In this document: one piece after another, positions 43,900-52,551 of the stretch
How positions within the stretch are numbered: position 1 is the stretch's first letter
Layout: each line of letters begins with the position of its first letter
NCBI GenBank assembly: GCA_017468395.1
Contig: JAFUIR010000012.1
Location: 1 to 64,000 of the forward strand
Direction: 5' to 3'
Length of the DNA: 64,000 nt
Source: Lachnospiraceae bacterium
GTDB lineage: Bacteria; Bacillota; Clostridia; Lachnospirales; Lachnospiraceae
Position numbers and translations under genes: made by a program
The notes under the pieces: generated by a model
What the model was told of the DNA's origin: nothing
What the model saw: only the letters and a program-made list of their open reading frames with translations
Database searches by the model: none

Positions 43900-46230
43900 A
43901 TGTTTCGTGATGATTTTGTTTGGGGCGTTGCAGCCAGTGCGTATCAGATAGAGGGACGCATGGAAGGCGATGGAGCCGGAAAGATGATATGGGATACTTT
44001 TGCGGAGCAGGGCCGTATTGCGGACGGCTATACGGCAGATGAAAGTTGTGCCCATTTAAAGCATTATAAAGAAGACTATGCCCTGATGAAGAACCTTGGA
44101 ATCAAGGCTTACCGCTTCAGCATCAGTTGGGCGAGACTGATGCCGGAAGGTACAGGCGCAGTCAATGAAAAAGCAGTGGCTCTTTACAGAGATATGATTG
44201 CAGAAATGAAAAAGAACGGAATCACTCCTTATCTGACCATGTATCACTGGGAACTTCCCCAGGCGTTGCAGGATAAAGGCGGCTGGCTTAATCCGCAGAT
44301 TGTAGAGTGGTTTGGAGAATATGCAAAAGTGGTGGCAGAAAATTTCTCTGACATTTGTGAATACATCATTACTTTAAATGAGCCCCAGTGTTTTGTAGGC
44401 TTGGGACATTTGTCCGGCGTGCAGGCTCCGGGACTGAAATTGACTTTGCTGGAAACTTTCCAGGTTGCCCATAATGCGCTGAAGGCCCATGGACAGGCGG
44501 TAATTAACCTGCGCAAATATGCGAAGGCTGATATTAAAGTGGGTTATGCACCTACTTGCGGCGTGGCCTATCCTGCCACCGACAGCCCGGAGGATATTGA
44601 AGCTGCAAGGGAATACTATTTTACCCAGAATAATCCTATGGATAACTGGACATGGAATGTGGCGTGGTTTTCTGACCCGGTATTCCTTGGACATTATCCC
44701 GAAGACGGATTGAAAAAATATGCCCAGTGGCTTCCCGAAATTACCAAGGAAGATATGGAACTGATTTCCCAGCCTTTGGATTTTATGGGGCAGAATATTT
44801 ATAACGGTTATATGATTCGTAAGGGCGCAGACGGCAAGGGTGAATACGTTGCCAGACCGCTGGGAGCAGACAAGGCTGCTACAAACTGGCCGGTAACACC
44901 GGAGTGTTTGTATTGGGGCATTAAGTTCCTTTACGAACGTTATGGTTTGCCCATTTATATTACTGAAAATGGCATGTCCTGCCATGACAGTGTGGCAACA
45001 GATGGCAGAGTACATGACGCTGACCGTATCAATTTTTTGGATAAATATTTAAGCGCATTGCAGAAAGCGGCAGATGAAGGGGCCGATGTAAGAGGCTATT
45101 TCCTGTGGACATTCCTTGACAATTTTGAGTGGGAAAAAGGTTACACAGAAAGATTCGGTATCGTACATGTGGATTTTGCAACACAGCGCAGAAGAGTGAA
45201 AGATTCTGCATATTGGTATAAAAAAGTGATGGAAAGTAACGGTAAAATCTTGTCCATTAATCAGCCAAGCAAACAGATTATGTTTTTGGAACCTTTGTTT
45301 AAGCAGATGATTTGGGGCGGTAACAAACTCCGTACAGAGTGGAATTATGATATTCCCGGCGATGATACCGGCGAATGCTGGGCGGTCAGTGCACATCCAA
45401 ACGGAGACTGTAAAGTGGCAGAAGGTCCTTATGCGGGCAAAACCTTGTCACAGTTGTGGACAGAAGTGCCCACGCTTTTTGACAATGTGGATGAAAAGGG
45501 AAATTTGAAAGAAGAAAAATTCCCGTTGTTAATTAAAATTATTGATGCCAAAGCAGATTTGTCCATTCAGGTGCATCCTGATGATGCTTATGCAAAAGTA
45601 CATGAAAACGGTTCTTTTGGTAAGACGGAGTGCTGGTATATTCTGGATTGCCCGAAGGATGCCACTTTGGTTATCGGACATAAAGCAAAAAGTCCCGAAG
45701 AGATGGAAGAAATGGTCCGCGGCGGCAGATGGAAGGAATTTTTGCAGGAAGTACCTGTAAAGAAAGGGGATTTCATTCAGATTGACCCCGGTACACTGCA
45801 TGCCATCAAAGGTGGAATTATGCTTCTGGAGACACAGCAAAACAGCGATATTACTTATAGAGTGTACGATTATGACCGTCTCAGTGACGGTAAGCCCAGA
45901 CCGCTTCACGTAGAGCAAAGTCTGGCAGTAACCAAGGCTCCCGCAACTCCTGTGGAAGAGTGCATTTTCCATGTGACAGACGGCGCCGTAAACGAAATGC
46001 AGATTTTGATGGAAAATCAGTATTATCAGGTAAGCCGTATGCAGGTAAGCGGTGAGGCAAAATGGATGCAGGAAGAAGGTTTCCGCATTGTTACGGTACT
46101 GGATGGATATGGTCTTGTAAACGCAACAGCAGTGAAAAAGGGACAGCACTTTATTTTGCCCGCAGGTTTCGGCGAAGTGACCGTAGAAGGAGAAATGACT
46201 CTCTTTATGTCCACCAAAGGAAATAAGTAG
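43900..46230 (+). CDS. Fusion: GH1 beta-glycosidase + mannose-6-phosphate isomerase
   Basis: 776 residues in one uninterrupted frame. Residues 1-453 are a complete GH1 enzyme: FVWGVAASAYQIEG, acid/base Glu161 in TLNEP, nucleophile Glu356 in ITENG, and FLWTFLDNFEWEKGY. Residues about 459-776 are a full-length class I mannose-6-phosphate isomerase like Bacillus ManA (about 315 residues): FKQMIWGG, GECWAVSAHP, and zinc ligands Gln557 and His559 (SIQVHP), Glu577 (GKTECW) and His634 (GTLHAI). The linker is only a few residues. The first half would remove beta-linked glucose (or mannose) from imported glucomannan pieces; the second converts mannose 6-phosphate to fructose 6-phosphate. Both sets of catalytic residues are intact. 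No signal peptide. Confidence 0.92.
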   Translation: MFRDDFVWGVAASAYQIEGRMEGDGAGKMIWDTFAEQGRIADGYTADESCAHLKHYKEDYALMKNLGIKAYRFSISWARLMPEGTGAVNEKAVALYRDMIAEMKKNGITPYLTMYHWELPQALQDKGGWLNPQIVEWFGEYAKVVAENFSDICEYIITLNEPQCFVGLGHLSGVQAPGLKLTLLETFQVAHNALKAHGQAVINLRKYAKADIKVGYAPTCGVAYPATDSPEDIEAAREYYFTQNNPMDNWTWNVAWFSDPVFLGHYPEDGLKKYAQWLPEITKEDMELISQPLDFMGQNIYNGYMIRKGADGKGEYVARPLGADKAATNWPVTPECLYWGIKFLYERYGLPIYITENGMSCHDSVATDGRVHDADRINFLDKYLSALQKAADEGADVRGYFLWTFLDNFEWEKGYTERFGIVHVDFATQRRRVKDSAYWYKKVMESNGKILSINQPSKQIMFLEPLFKQMIWGGNKLRTEWNYDIPGDDTGECWAVSAHPNGDCKVAEGPYAGKTLSQLWTEVPTLFDNVDEKGNLKEEKFPLLIKIIDAKADLSIQVHPDDAYAKVHENGSFGKTECWYILDCPKDATLVIGHKAKSPEEMEEMVRGGRWKEFLQEVPVKKGDFIQIDPGTLHAIKGGIMLLETQQNSDITYRVYDYDRLSDGKPRPLHVEQSLAVTKAPATPVEECIFHVTDGAVNEMQILMENQYYQVSRMQVSGEAKWMQEEGFRIVTVLDGYGLVNATAVKKGQHFILPAGFGEVTVEGEMTLFMSTKGNK

Positions 46231-46262
46231 TCAGAATTAAGCAGTCGAAAAGGATGGTATGA

Positions 46263-47282
46263 ATGATTACAATTAGTCTGTGCATGATTGTAAAAAATGA
46301 AGAAAAGGTGCTTGCGAGGTGTCTGGACAGCATCTGCGATTTGATGGATGAAATCATTATCGTGGATACCGGTTCTACAGACAGAACCAAGGAAATTGCG
46401 GCAAAGTATACAGATAAAATCTATGATTTTGTCTGGATTAACGATTTTGCTGCGGCCAGAAATTTTGCTTTTTCCAAAGCCACCAAGGAATACATTTACT
46501 CTGCGGATGCAGATGAAGTGGTAAATTTGGAAAATCATGAGCGTTTCCGGATTTTAAAGGAAAATCTGGTTCCGGAAATTGAGATTGTGCAAATGAAGTA
46601 TGGCAATCAGTTAGCACATAATACGGTTTACAATTTTGATGAAGAGTACAGACCCAAACTGTTTAAGAGACTGCGGGAGTTTGTGTGGGAAGAGCCCATC
46701 CATGAGACGGTGCGCACCCAGCCTGTGGTTTTTGACAGTGACATAGTGATTACCCATTTGCCGGAAAATCTGCACGCCGGCCGTGACCTTGCGGCTTTTG
46801 GCAGAATGTGGGAAAGACGGCAACCTATTTCGGCAAGACTTCATGAAATGTATGCCAAGGAACTTTTTATCGCCGGAACACCGGAGAATTTTGCAGATGC
46901 GGAAGAATTTTTTGAAACCTCGGTTTGCGACGTGAACCGAAGTGGGGATGAAGTATTGCAAGCCTGTCTGGTGGTGGCAAGGGCTGCCAGGTATGCAGGG
47001 GATGAGGGAAAGTTTTTTAAACACATTATGAAGGTTGTGGCAGGCGGGGAATGCTCGGAAGCCTGTTTTGAATTGGGCGAGTATTATTTTGCAAAGAAAG
47101 ATTATGATGAGGCTGTTATCTGGTTTTATAATGCAAAGTTTGAAACTTCCCCTATTTTAAATATCCGTTTAGGCGGTGAGAGGGCACTGGAACGCTTGGC
47201 AGAGTGTTATGATTGTCTTGGGGATGAGGCTCAGGCACTTTTGTACCGCCGTATGATTGAAGATGGCAGGGAGGCAAACTGA
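46263..47282 (+). CDS. Family 2 glycosyltransferase with TPR-like C-terminus
   Basis: 339 residues. GT-A fold with ISLCMIVKNEEKVLARCLDS at the start, IIVDTGSTDRTKEIA, and the metal-binding motif YSADADEV. The C-terminal 130 residues are helical TPR-like repeats (ACFELGEYYFAKKDYDEAVI). Proteins of this form are common in Firmicutes and glycosylate proteins or surface glycans. It is 32 bases after the GH1 fusion with no terminator between, so it may be the last gene of that operon, though no link to mannan use is evident. It could act on the repeat-rich surface protein encoded next (inference). Confidence 0.82.
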   Translation: MITISLCMIVKNEEKVLARCLDSICDLMDEIIIVDTGSTDRTKEIAAKYTDKIYDFVWINDFAAARNFAFSKATKEYIYSADADEVVNLENHERFRILKENLVPEIEIVQMKYGNQLAHNTVYNFDEEYRPKLFKRLREFVWEEPIHETVRTQPVVFDSDIVITHLPENLHAGRDLAAFGRMWERRQPISARLHEMYAKELFIAGTPENFADAEEFFETSVCDVNRSGDEVLQACLVVARAARYAGDEGKFFKHIMKVVAGGECSEACFELGEYYFAKKDYDEAVIWFYNAKFETSPILNIRLGGERALERLAECYDCLGDEAQALLYRRMIEDGREAN

Positions 47283-47361
47283 CAAAATTTTGAGGGGTCA
47301 TTCTTGTGAAAAGATGACAATATACTTTTGGATTAAAAAGTGATATGATAGCCCTACATTA

Positions 47362-47442
47362 CTTCCTGAATTGAATGAAACGTTGACGCATCTGCTTATG
47401 GCAGAGAATTTGTCGTGAGCGGAATTCATTCAATTCAGGAGG
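47362..47442 (+). promoter_or_regulatory. Long hairpin sequestering the ribosome binding site of the surface-protein gene
   Basis: Bases 47362-47378 pair with 47426-47442 over 17 bp (one G-U). The 3' arm ends in CAGGAGG, the ribosome binding site of the ATG at 47450, and is followed by T7. An inner TCTGC/GCAGA hairpin lies in the loop. The structure can act as a translational block or as an intrinsic terminator ending at the start codon. Confidence 0.6.
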
Positions 47443-47449
47443 TTTTTTT

Positions 47450-49621
47450 ATGCGCAAATTTATTAGTAAAAGAAAAATGATTTTTGGTCTTATTTTATGT
47501 GGAATGCTCTGCCTTTCGCAGGGGGTCGTGGTCCGGGCAGCAGGGGAAAACCGGGCAGGGCATGTTCATCAGGGAAATGCCGTAGACGGAGGACCTTGCT
47601 ACGGTATTTGCATTCCCCATGTACATGAAGGAAACAGTAGCGCATGTGGCGGCTGTTATACGGAGCCTGTTTATCACGCCCATGAGGGGAACAGTACCGG
47701 TGGAGGGGGCTGTTACAGTGCGGCCACTTACCATAGCCACAAAGGAAACAGCAGTGACGGCGGAGAATGTTATGAAACAGCTGTTTATCATACACATACG
47801 GGCAGTGAGGTAAGCGGAGGGGGCTGTTACAGTGCAGCGGTTTATCACAGTCATACAGGGGATGGGTCCCAAAAAGATGGCTGCTATGTGACGCCTGTTT
47901 ATCACAGTCACAGCGGTAGCCCGGCAAGCGGAGGGGGCTGTTACAACATAGCGGTTTATCATGCCCACAGCGGAAGCACAGGAAGCAGCGGTGGCTGTTA
48001 TACGACACCTGTTTACCATGCCCACACCGGAGGGGAAAGTAGTGGAAGCGGTTGCTATACAGTACCTGTTTATCATACCCACAGTGGAAACACCGGAAGC
48101 AGCGGCGGTTGTTATACAACACCCGTTTACCATGCCCATGCGGGAAGCCAAAATAGTGGCGGTGGTTGCTACACATCTCCTGTGTATCATGTCCATACCG
48201 GAGCGGCAGGTCAATCCCAGGCTAACGGCTGTTATACCAAGGAGTCCCGGAAAGCCACAACAGAAAAGTGCGGTAAGTTTGTGGATGACGGAGATGGATA
48301 CTGGAGCTGTGACAACTGCGGAACCAGAACACCGGACAGTAATGTTCCGTCCAATAAAGAGCACAGCCCAATAGAATATGAAACAGTGTATGAACTGGGC
48401 TGCGGCAAGACGGAAAGCACTATTGAGGTTTATAACCTTGGCTGCAAAAAGACAACGGCAACCATTGAGTCTTACAGTTTGTCCTGCGGTAAAACCACAC
48501 AGACCATAGAAAAATACAGCCTTGGCTGTAACAAAAACGAAAAAACTGTAGAAAAGTATGCTCTTTCCTGTGGGAAAAACGATAAAACGATTGAAGGCTA
48601 CGAACTGGGCTGCGGAAAAACGGAAAAGACGATAGAAAAATACAGTCTTGGCTGTAACAAGACCACATCTACGGTGGAGGGATATTCACTTGGCTGCGGA
48701 AAAAAAGAAACTTACATCGAAAGATATAAGTTAAGTTGCGGTAAGACTATCGAGACGCTGGAAAAGTATTCCTTAAATTGTGGAAAAACCACCGGTACTG
48801 TGGAGAGGTATGCGGTTTCCTGTGACGGAAAACCAGTTTATGCCTTAAGTTGTACTTTGCAGGAAGGCGAGGTAAAGCCTTCTGAAGAAGAATCAAAGCC
48901 GCCTGTAGAAGAACCGAAACTGCCTGCAGAAGAACCGCAGGAAAGTGCCGGGGGAAATGAAACGGCGAAAAAAGTGTCCGGTAATCTGCCTCCAAAGGTG
49001 GGCATAGAAAAGGAAGAGGAAATCCTTGGAAATACAGGGGAGGTAATTGATGAGCAGCCGGAAATAGTGCAAGAAACAGAGGCGGAAGCAGAGACGGAAA
49101 CGGAGTTGGAAGCAGAGACAGAAACGGAACTGGAAACAGAGACGGAAGCAGTGCAGGAAGCGGAAGGGCTGGAAAATTGGGGCATTACGCAGGAAACGGG
49201 ATATCCTAAACAGGTGCTGGAAGAAAGAGAAAATCAGGAGATACAAATTTTAAAGCAGCAAGAGGAAATAAATTGGGAAGAGGAAAAAGGAAACCCTATA
49301 GGACCAGTTCTGTTGATAACAGGTCCTGTAATTCTCTTTCTTGTCGGTATTTTGTGTGTGTATCAAAAGACGGTAACTTTATACTGGTATGATAAAAAAG
49401 GGCGGTATCAGAGGCTGGGAAGATTTTTGACCAAGAAGACGGCAGACGGATATTCGGTACGCTTTCCGCAGGAGAAACTGGCTCTTGCAACTACCGGAAA
49501 ATTTCGCGTGTCGGTAAGTGGTTTTATGCTCAAAAACCCTAACCACAAGGAATTGGCAATTCTGGTGGGCAATCAGAAACTGACCTTTGCCTTGGAAGAA
49601 TATGTAGACTTTGTTTTGTAG
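47450..49621 (+). CDS. Surface protein with twelve HxH...CY repeats, twelve Cys repeats and a C-terminal membrane anchor
   Basis: 723 residues. Signal peptide to about residue 30 (VVRAAG). Residues 38-265: twelve units of about 17-20 residues, each with HxH, a Gly/Ser-rich loop and GGCY then a xPVYH link. Then a possible zinc ribbon (KCGKF ... WSCDNCG, about 276-292). Residues about 314-470: twelve 14-residue units of the form YSLGCGKTTxTIEK. An acidic linker rich in ETE follows, then a membrane helix (about 620-640) and an 80-residue cytoplasmic domain (WYDKKGRYQRLGRFLTKK). The regular His and Cys suggest metal binding or disulfide ladders. Similar repeats exist in other Lachnospiraceae surface proteins (recollection). 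Function unknown. Confidence 0.75.
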   Translation: MRKFISKRKMIFGLILCGMLCLSQGVVVRAAGENRAGHVHQGNAVDGGPCYGICIPHVHEGNSSACGGCYTEPVYHAHEGNSTGGGGCYSAATYHSHKGNSSDGGECYETAVYHTHTGSEVSGGGCYSAAVYHSHTGDGSQKDGCYVTPVYHSHSGSPASGGGCYNIAVYHAHSGSTGSSGGCYTTPVYHAHTGGESSGSGCYTVPVYHTHSGNTGSSGGCYTTPVYHAHAGSQNSGGGCYTSPVYHVHTGAAGQSQANGCYTKESRKATTEKCGKFVDDGDGYWSCDNCGTRTPDSNVPSNKEHSPIEYETVYELGCGKTESTIEVYNLGCKKTTATIESYSLSCGKTTQTIEKYSLGCNKNEKTVEKYALSCGKNDKTIEGYELGCGKTEKTIEKYSLGCNKTTSTVEGYSLGCGKKETYIERYKLSCGKTIETLEKYSLNCGKTTGTVERYAVSCDGKPVYALSCTLQEGEVKPSEEESKPPVEEPKLPAEEPQESAGGNETAKKVSGNLPPKVGIEKEEEILGNTGEVIDEQPEIVQETEAEAETETELEAETETELETETEAVQEAEGLENWGITQETGYPKQVLEERENQEIQILKQQEEINWEEEKGNPIGPVLLITGPVILFLVGILCVYQKTVTLYWYDKKGRYQRLGRFLTKKTADGYSVRFPQEKLALATTGKFRVSVSGFMLKNPNHKELAILVGNQKLTFALEEYVDFVL
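47561..48246 (+). repeat. Coding array of HxH...CY repeats
   Basis: Twelve units of about 51-60 bases. The nucleotide sequence is less conserved than the protein, so selection on the His/Cys pattern is likely. Confidence 0.85.
48389..48861 (+). repeat. Coding array of 42-base Cys repeats
   Basis: Ten complete units of 14 codons (Y-x-L-x-C-x-K pattern) and two degenerate ones at the end (YAVSC, YALSC). Confidence 0.85.
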
Positions 49622-49672
49622 ACGTGATAAAATGTCATATTGAAAAAACGTTGAAAAAACGGAGGTGGCAAC

Positions 49673-50725
49673 ATGGAATGGAGACAAAATGTTAGAAGAG
49701 TTGAACCCTATATTCCGGGAGAACAGCCAAACAAAGAGGGAATGATTAAGTTAAATACCAATGAGTGCCCTTATCCCCCTGCGCCCGGTGTGGAGAGACT
49801 GGCGAAAGAATTTGAGTGCGGTACTCTCCGATTATATCCCGACCCGGAGTGTAAATCTTTGGTAAATTGTCTGGCTGAATACTATCAGGTAAAACCGGAG
49901 CAGGTTTTTGTGGGTGTAGGTTCTGATGATGTTCTGGCAATGTGCTTTTTGACATTTTTTAATTCAGATAAGCCCATTTTGTTCCCGGATATAACCTATT
50001 CCTTTTATGATGTGTGGGCAAATCTTTATCGCATCCCCTATAAGACCTGTGCCTTGGATGAAAATTTCCGCATTGTGCCGGAGGATTATAAACAGCAAAA
50101 CGGTGGTATTGTTATCCCTAACCCCAATGCGCCTACAGGTGTGCTGGAATCTTTGGATGTGATAGAGGAAATTTTGCAGGCAAATAAGGATTCTGTTGTA
50201 ATTATTGACGAGGCTTATGTTGATTTTGGCGGAGTCAGTTGCCAGCACTTAATCGAAAAATATGACAATCTGCTTGTTGTACAGACCTTTTCAAAATCCA
50301 GAGCCATGGCAGGATGCCGTATCGGCTTTGCCATCGGTAACGAAGAGATGATTAAATATTTGAATGATGTGAAATTTGCCACTAATTCTTATACCATGAA
50401 CCGTCCTTCCTTGGAACTGGGCGTTGCAGCCATCCGTGATGAGAAATATTTTGAGGATACTATTGTAAAAATCATGTGTACAAGGGAAAGAGTGAAGGAG
50501 GAACTGTCGGAACTTGGCTTTACATTCCCTGATTCCAAGACAAACTTTATTTTCGCCTCCCATAAAACAGTTCCTGCGGCAGAAATTTTTAAGGCTCTCA
50601 AGGAAAATAATATTTTTGTGCGTTACTGGAATAAACCCCGCATTGACAACTATTTGCGTATCTCCATCGGTACGGATGAAGAGATGGACAAGTTGCTTGC
50701 ATTTTTGCGGGAATATTTGAAATAA
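49673..50725 (+). CDS. hisC: Histidinol-phosphate aminotransferase
   Basis: 350 residues after ACGGAGGTGGCAAC. Class I/II PLP aminotransferase: KLNTNECPYPPAP near the start (HisC signature), VGVGSDD, NPNAPTG, DEAYVDFGG (PLP-contact Asp) and TFSKSRAMAGCRIGF with the PLP-binding Lys. It converts imidazole-acetol phosphate to histidinol phosphate. No other his gene is near, so a general aromatic-type aminotransferase role cannot be excluded, but the fit to HisC is good. It starts a small operon with the methyltransferase and Hsp33 genes. Confidence 0.88.
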   Translation: MEWRQNVRRVEPYIPGEQPNKEGMIKLNTNECPYPPAPGVERLAKEFECGTLRLYPDPECKSLVNCLAEYYQVKPEQVFVGVGSDDVLAMCFLTFFNSDKPILFPDITYSFYDVWANLYRIPYKTCALDENFRIVPEDYKQQNGGIVIPNPNAPTGVLESLDVIEEILQANKDSVVIIDEAYVDFGGVSCQHLIEKYDNLLVVQTFSKSRAMAGCRIGFAIGNEEMIKYLNDVKFATNSYTMNRPSLELGVAAIRDEKYFEDTIVKIMCTRERVKEELSELGFTFPDSKTNFIFASHKTVPAAEIFKALKENNIFVRYWNKPRIDNYLRISIGTDEEMDKLLAFLREYLK

Positions 50726-50755
50726 TTTACGGGGTTTTGTGAAAGCGGAGAATAA

Positions 50756-51607
50756 ATGGAAAGTTACAGCGATTTTGCCAAGGTTTATGATACCTTCATG
50801 GACGAGACACCCTATGAAGCGTGGAGTGACTTTTTGGATGAGTTGATAAAAAAATACGGAATTTCTGCTACGAAAAATGCGGATGGGGCAGCGGGAGAAA
50901 ACACAGATTGCCAAAAGGTGCAGGAGGAAAATGTCCTCCGCACTGAGCGGAATCTGGTGCTGGATTTGGGCTGCGGAACAGGCACTTTGACGGAAATTAT
51001 GGCCGCAAAGGGCTATGATATGATTGGCGTGGACAATTCTCAGGAAATGCTTTCCATAGCCATGGAAAAGCGGGAGAAAGCAGGTTCGTCTACACTCTAT
51101 TTATTGCAGGACATGCGTGAACTGGAACTTTACAGCACTGTGGGAACGGTTATCAGCGTGTGTGACTGTGTGAATTATCTTTTGGAAGAAGAGGAACTTT
51201 TGCAGACTTTCAAACTGGTAAATAATTATTTGTATCCCGGCGGTATTTTTATTTTTGATTTTAACACGGTCTACAAATACGAGCAGGTAATCGGAGATAC
51301 CACTATTGCGGAAAGCAGAGAGGAATGCAGTTTTATCTGGGATAATTATTATCACCCGGAGGAACAGATTAATGAATATGACCTGACTATCTTTGTGAAA
51401 GACGGTGAAGATGAATATGGTGAAACCTTTCGCAGGTTTCAGGAAAGTCATTACCAGAGAGGGTATACATTAGAGCAAATGACAGGCCTGATTAAAGAGG
51501 CAGGAATGACGGTGGAACTTGTGCTTGATGCGGATAGCCACGGGGCTGTGACGAAAGAAAGCCAGCGGATTTATATACTTGCAAGAGAAAGGGGAAAAAA
51601 TGAGTAA
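50756..51607 (+). CDS. SAM-dependent class I methyltransferase
   Basis: 283 residues, GCGGAGAATAA upstream. Motif I LVLDLGCGTGTLTEIMA (about 65-80) binds S-adenosylmethionine; MIGVDNSQEMLSIA and the VISVCDCVNYL segment follow. The start YSDFAKVYDTFMD is typical of a large uncharacterised Firmicutes methyltransferase group. An acidic insertion of about 25 residues (around 40-62) precedes motif I. Substrate unknown. It overlaps the Hsp33 gene by eight bases. Confidence 0.85.
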   Translation: MESYSDFAKVYDTFMDETPYEAWSDFLDELIKKYGISATKNADGAAGENTDCQKVQEENVLRTERNLVLDLGCGTGTLTEIMAAKGYDMIGVDNSQEMLSIAMEKREKAGSSTLYLLQDMRELELYSTVGTVISVCDCVNYLLEEEELLQTFKLVNNYLYPGGIFIFDFNTVYKYEQVIGDTTIAESREECSFIWDNYYHPEEQINEYDLTIFVKDGEDEYGETFRRFQESHYQRGYTLEQMTGLIKEAGMTVELVLDADSHGAVTKESQRIYILARERGKNE

Positions 51608-52490
51608 ACAAAATGATTATATTGTGAGAGCTACGGCGGCAAATGCACAGATTCGTGCCTTTGCATGTACAACCAGGGGAATTGCCGAAAAAGCCAGAGT
51701 GATTCATGACAGCAGCCCGGTTGTGACTGCGGCCCATGGCAGACTGCTGACGGCAGGCTGTATGATGGGTGTGATGATGAAAGGGGAAAAAGACCTTCTG
51801 ACTTTGCGGGTGCAAGGCGACGGACTGATGCGTGGTATGACGGTGACTGCGGATAGTTCGGGCAGGGTAAAAGGCTATGTGATTGAGCCGGTGGTTATCA
51901 TTCCACCCAACGAAAAAGGAAAATTGGACGTGTCTGTTGCGGTTGGACGGGGCTATTTAAGCGTAATCAAGGATATGGGCATGAAAGAGCCTTATGTGGG
52001 TCAGATAGAATTACAGACAGGAGAAATTGCGGAGGATTTGACTTACTATTTTGCAACTTCCGAGCAGGTACCTTCATCCGTGGGCCTTGGAGTTTTGATG
52101 GAAAGAGACAATACCGTAAGACAGGCCGGAGGCTTTATTATCCAGCTTATGCCTTTTGCGGAGGATGCGGTAATTGACCGTTTGGAGCAAAATTTAAGTA
52201 AAGTAGATTCGGTAACGGCACTTTTGGATGCAGGAAAAACACCGGAGGAAATGTTGGAACTGCTTTTGGAAGGCTTGGATGTGGAAATTGTGGATACCAT
52301 GCCTACAGATTATGTGTGTAACTGTGATAAATCCAGAGTGGAAAAGGCCATTGTCAGCATTGGGAAAAAAGATATTAAAGAGATGATTGATGAGGGCAAA
52401 GAAATAGAAGTTAACTGCCAGTTTTGCGGCAAGAATTATGTGTTCTCGGTGGAAGAACTTGAGAAAATGTATAAAAAAGCACTCCGTTAG
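51600..52490 (+). CDS. hslO: Redox-regulated chaperone Hsp33
   Basis: 296 residues from the ATG at 51600, with GAGAAAGGGGAAAAA upstream. The N-terminal domain (VTAAHGRLLTAGCMMG, LRVQGDGLMRGMTV) and the C-terminal zinc switch are clear: CNC near residue 240 and CQFC near 272, the four Cys that hold zinc in the reduced state. Upon oxidation the zinc is lost and the protein binds unfolding proteins. Full length and intact. Confidence 0.95.
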   Translation: MSKQNDYIVRATAANAQIRAFACTTRGIAEKARVIHDSSPVVTAAHGRLLTAGCMMGVMMKGEKDLLTLRVQGDGLMRGMTVTADSSGRVKGYVIEPVVIIPPNEKGKLDVSVAVGRGYLSVIKDMGMKEPYVGQIELQTGEIAEDLTYYFATSEQVPSSVGLGVLMERDNTVRQAGGFIIQLMPFAEDAVIDRLEQNLSKVDSVTALLDAGKTPEEMLELLLEGLDVEIVDTMPTDYVCNCDKSRVEKAIVSIGKKDIKEMIDEGKEIEVNCQFCGKNYVFSVEELEKMYKKALR

Positions 52491-52492
52491 TT

Positions 52493-52530
52493 TATCCCAC
52501 TTTCCGGTAGAAAAACCGGAAAGCGGGATA
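52493..52530 (+). terminator. Hairpin after hslO
   Basis: TATCCCxCTTTCCGG pairs with CCGGAAAGxGGGATA across an eight-base loop with one mismatch. The T run (CTTTTTG) is 10 bases further on, so termination efficiency is uncertain; it also faces the end of the minus-strand gene. Confidence 0.6.
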
Positions 52531-52551
52531 GGTAACAGGCTTTTTGTCTAT

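Noticed and set aside
47362-47442. Insertion-sequence terminal inverted repeats
   Set aside because: The arms enclose only 47 bases and no transposase; a regulatory hairpin is the simpler reading.
47561-48861. CRISPR-like regular repeats
   Set aside because: The periodicity is in codons of a single open frame, units vary in DNA sequence, there are no unique spacers and no cas genes.
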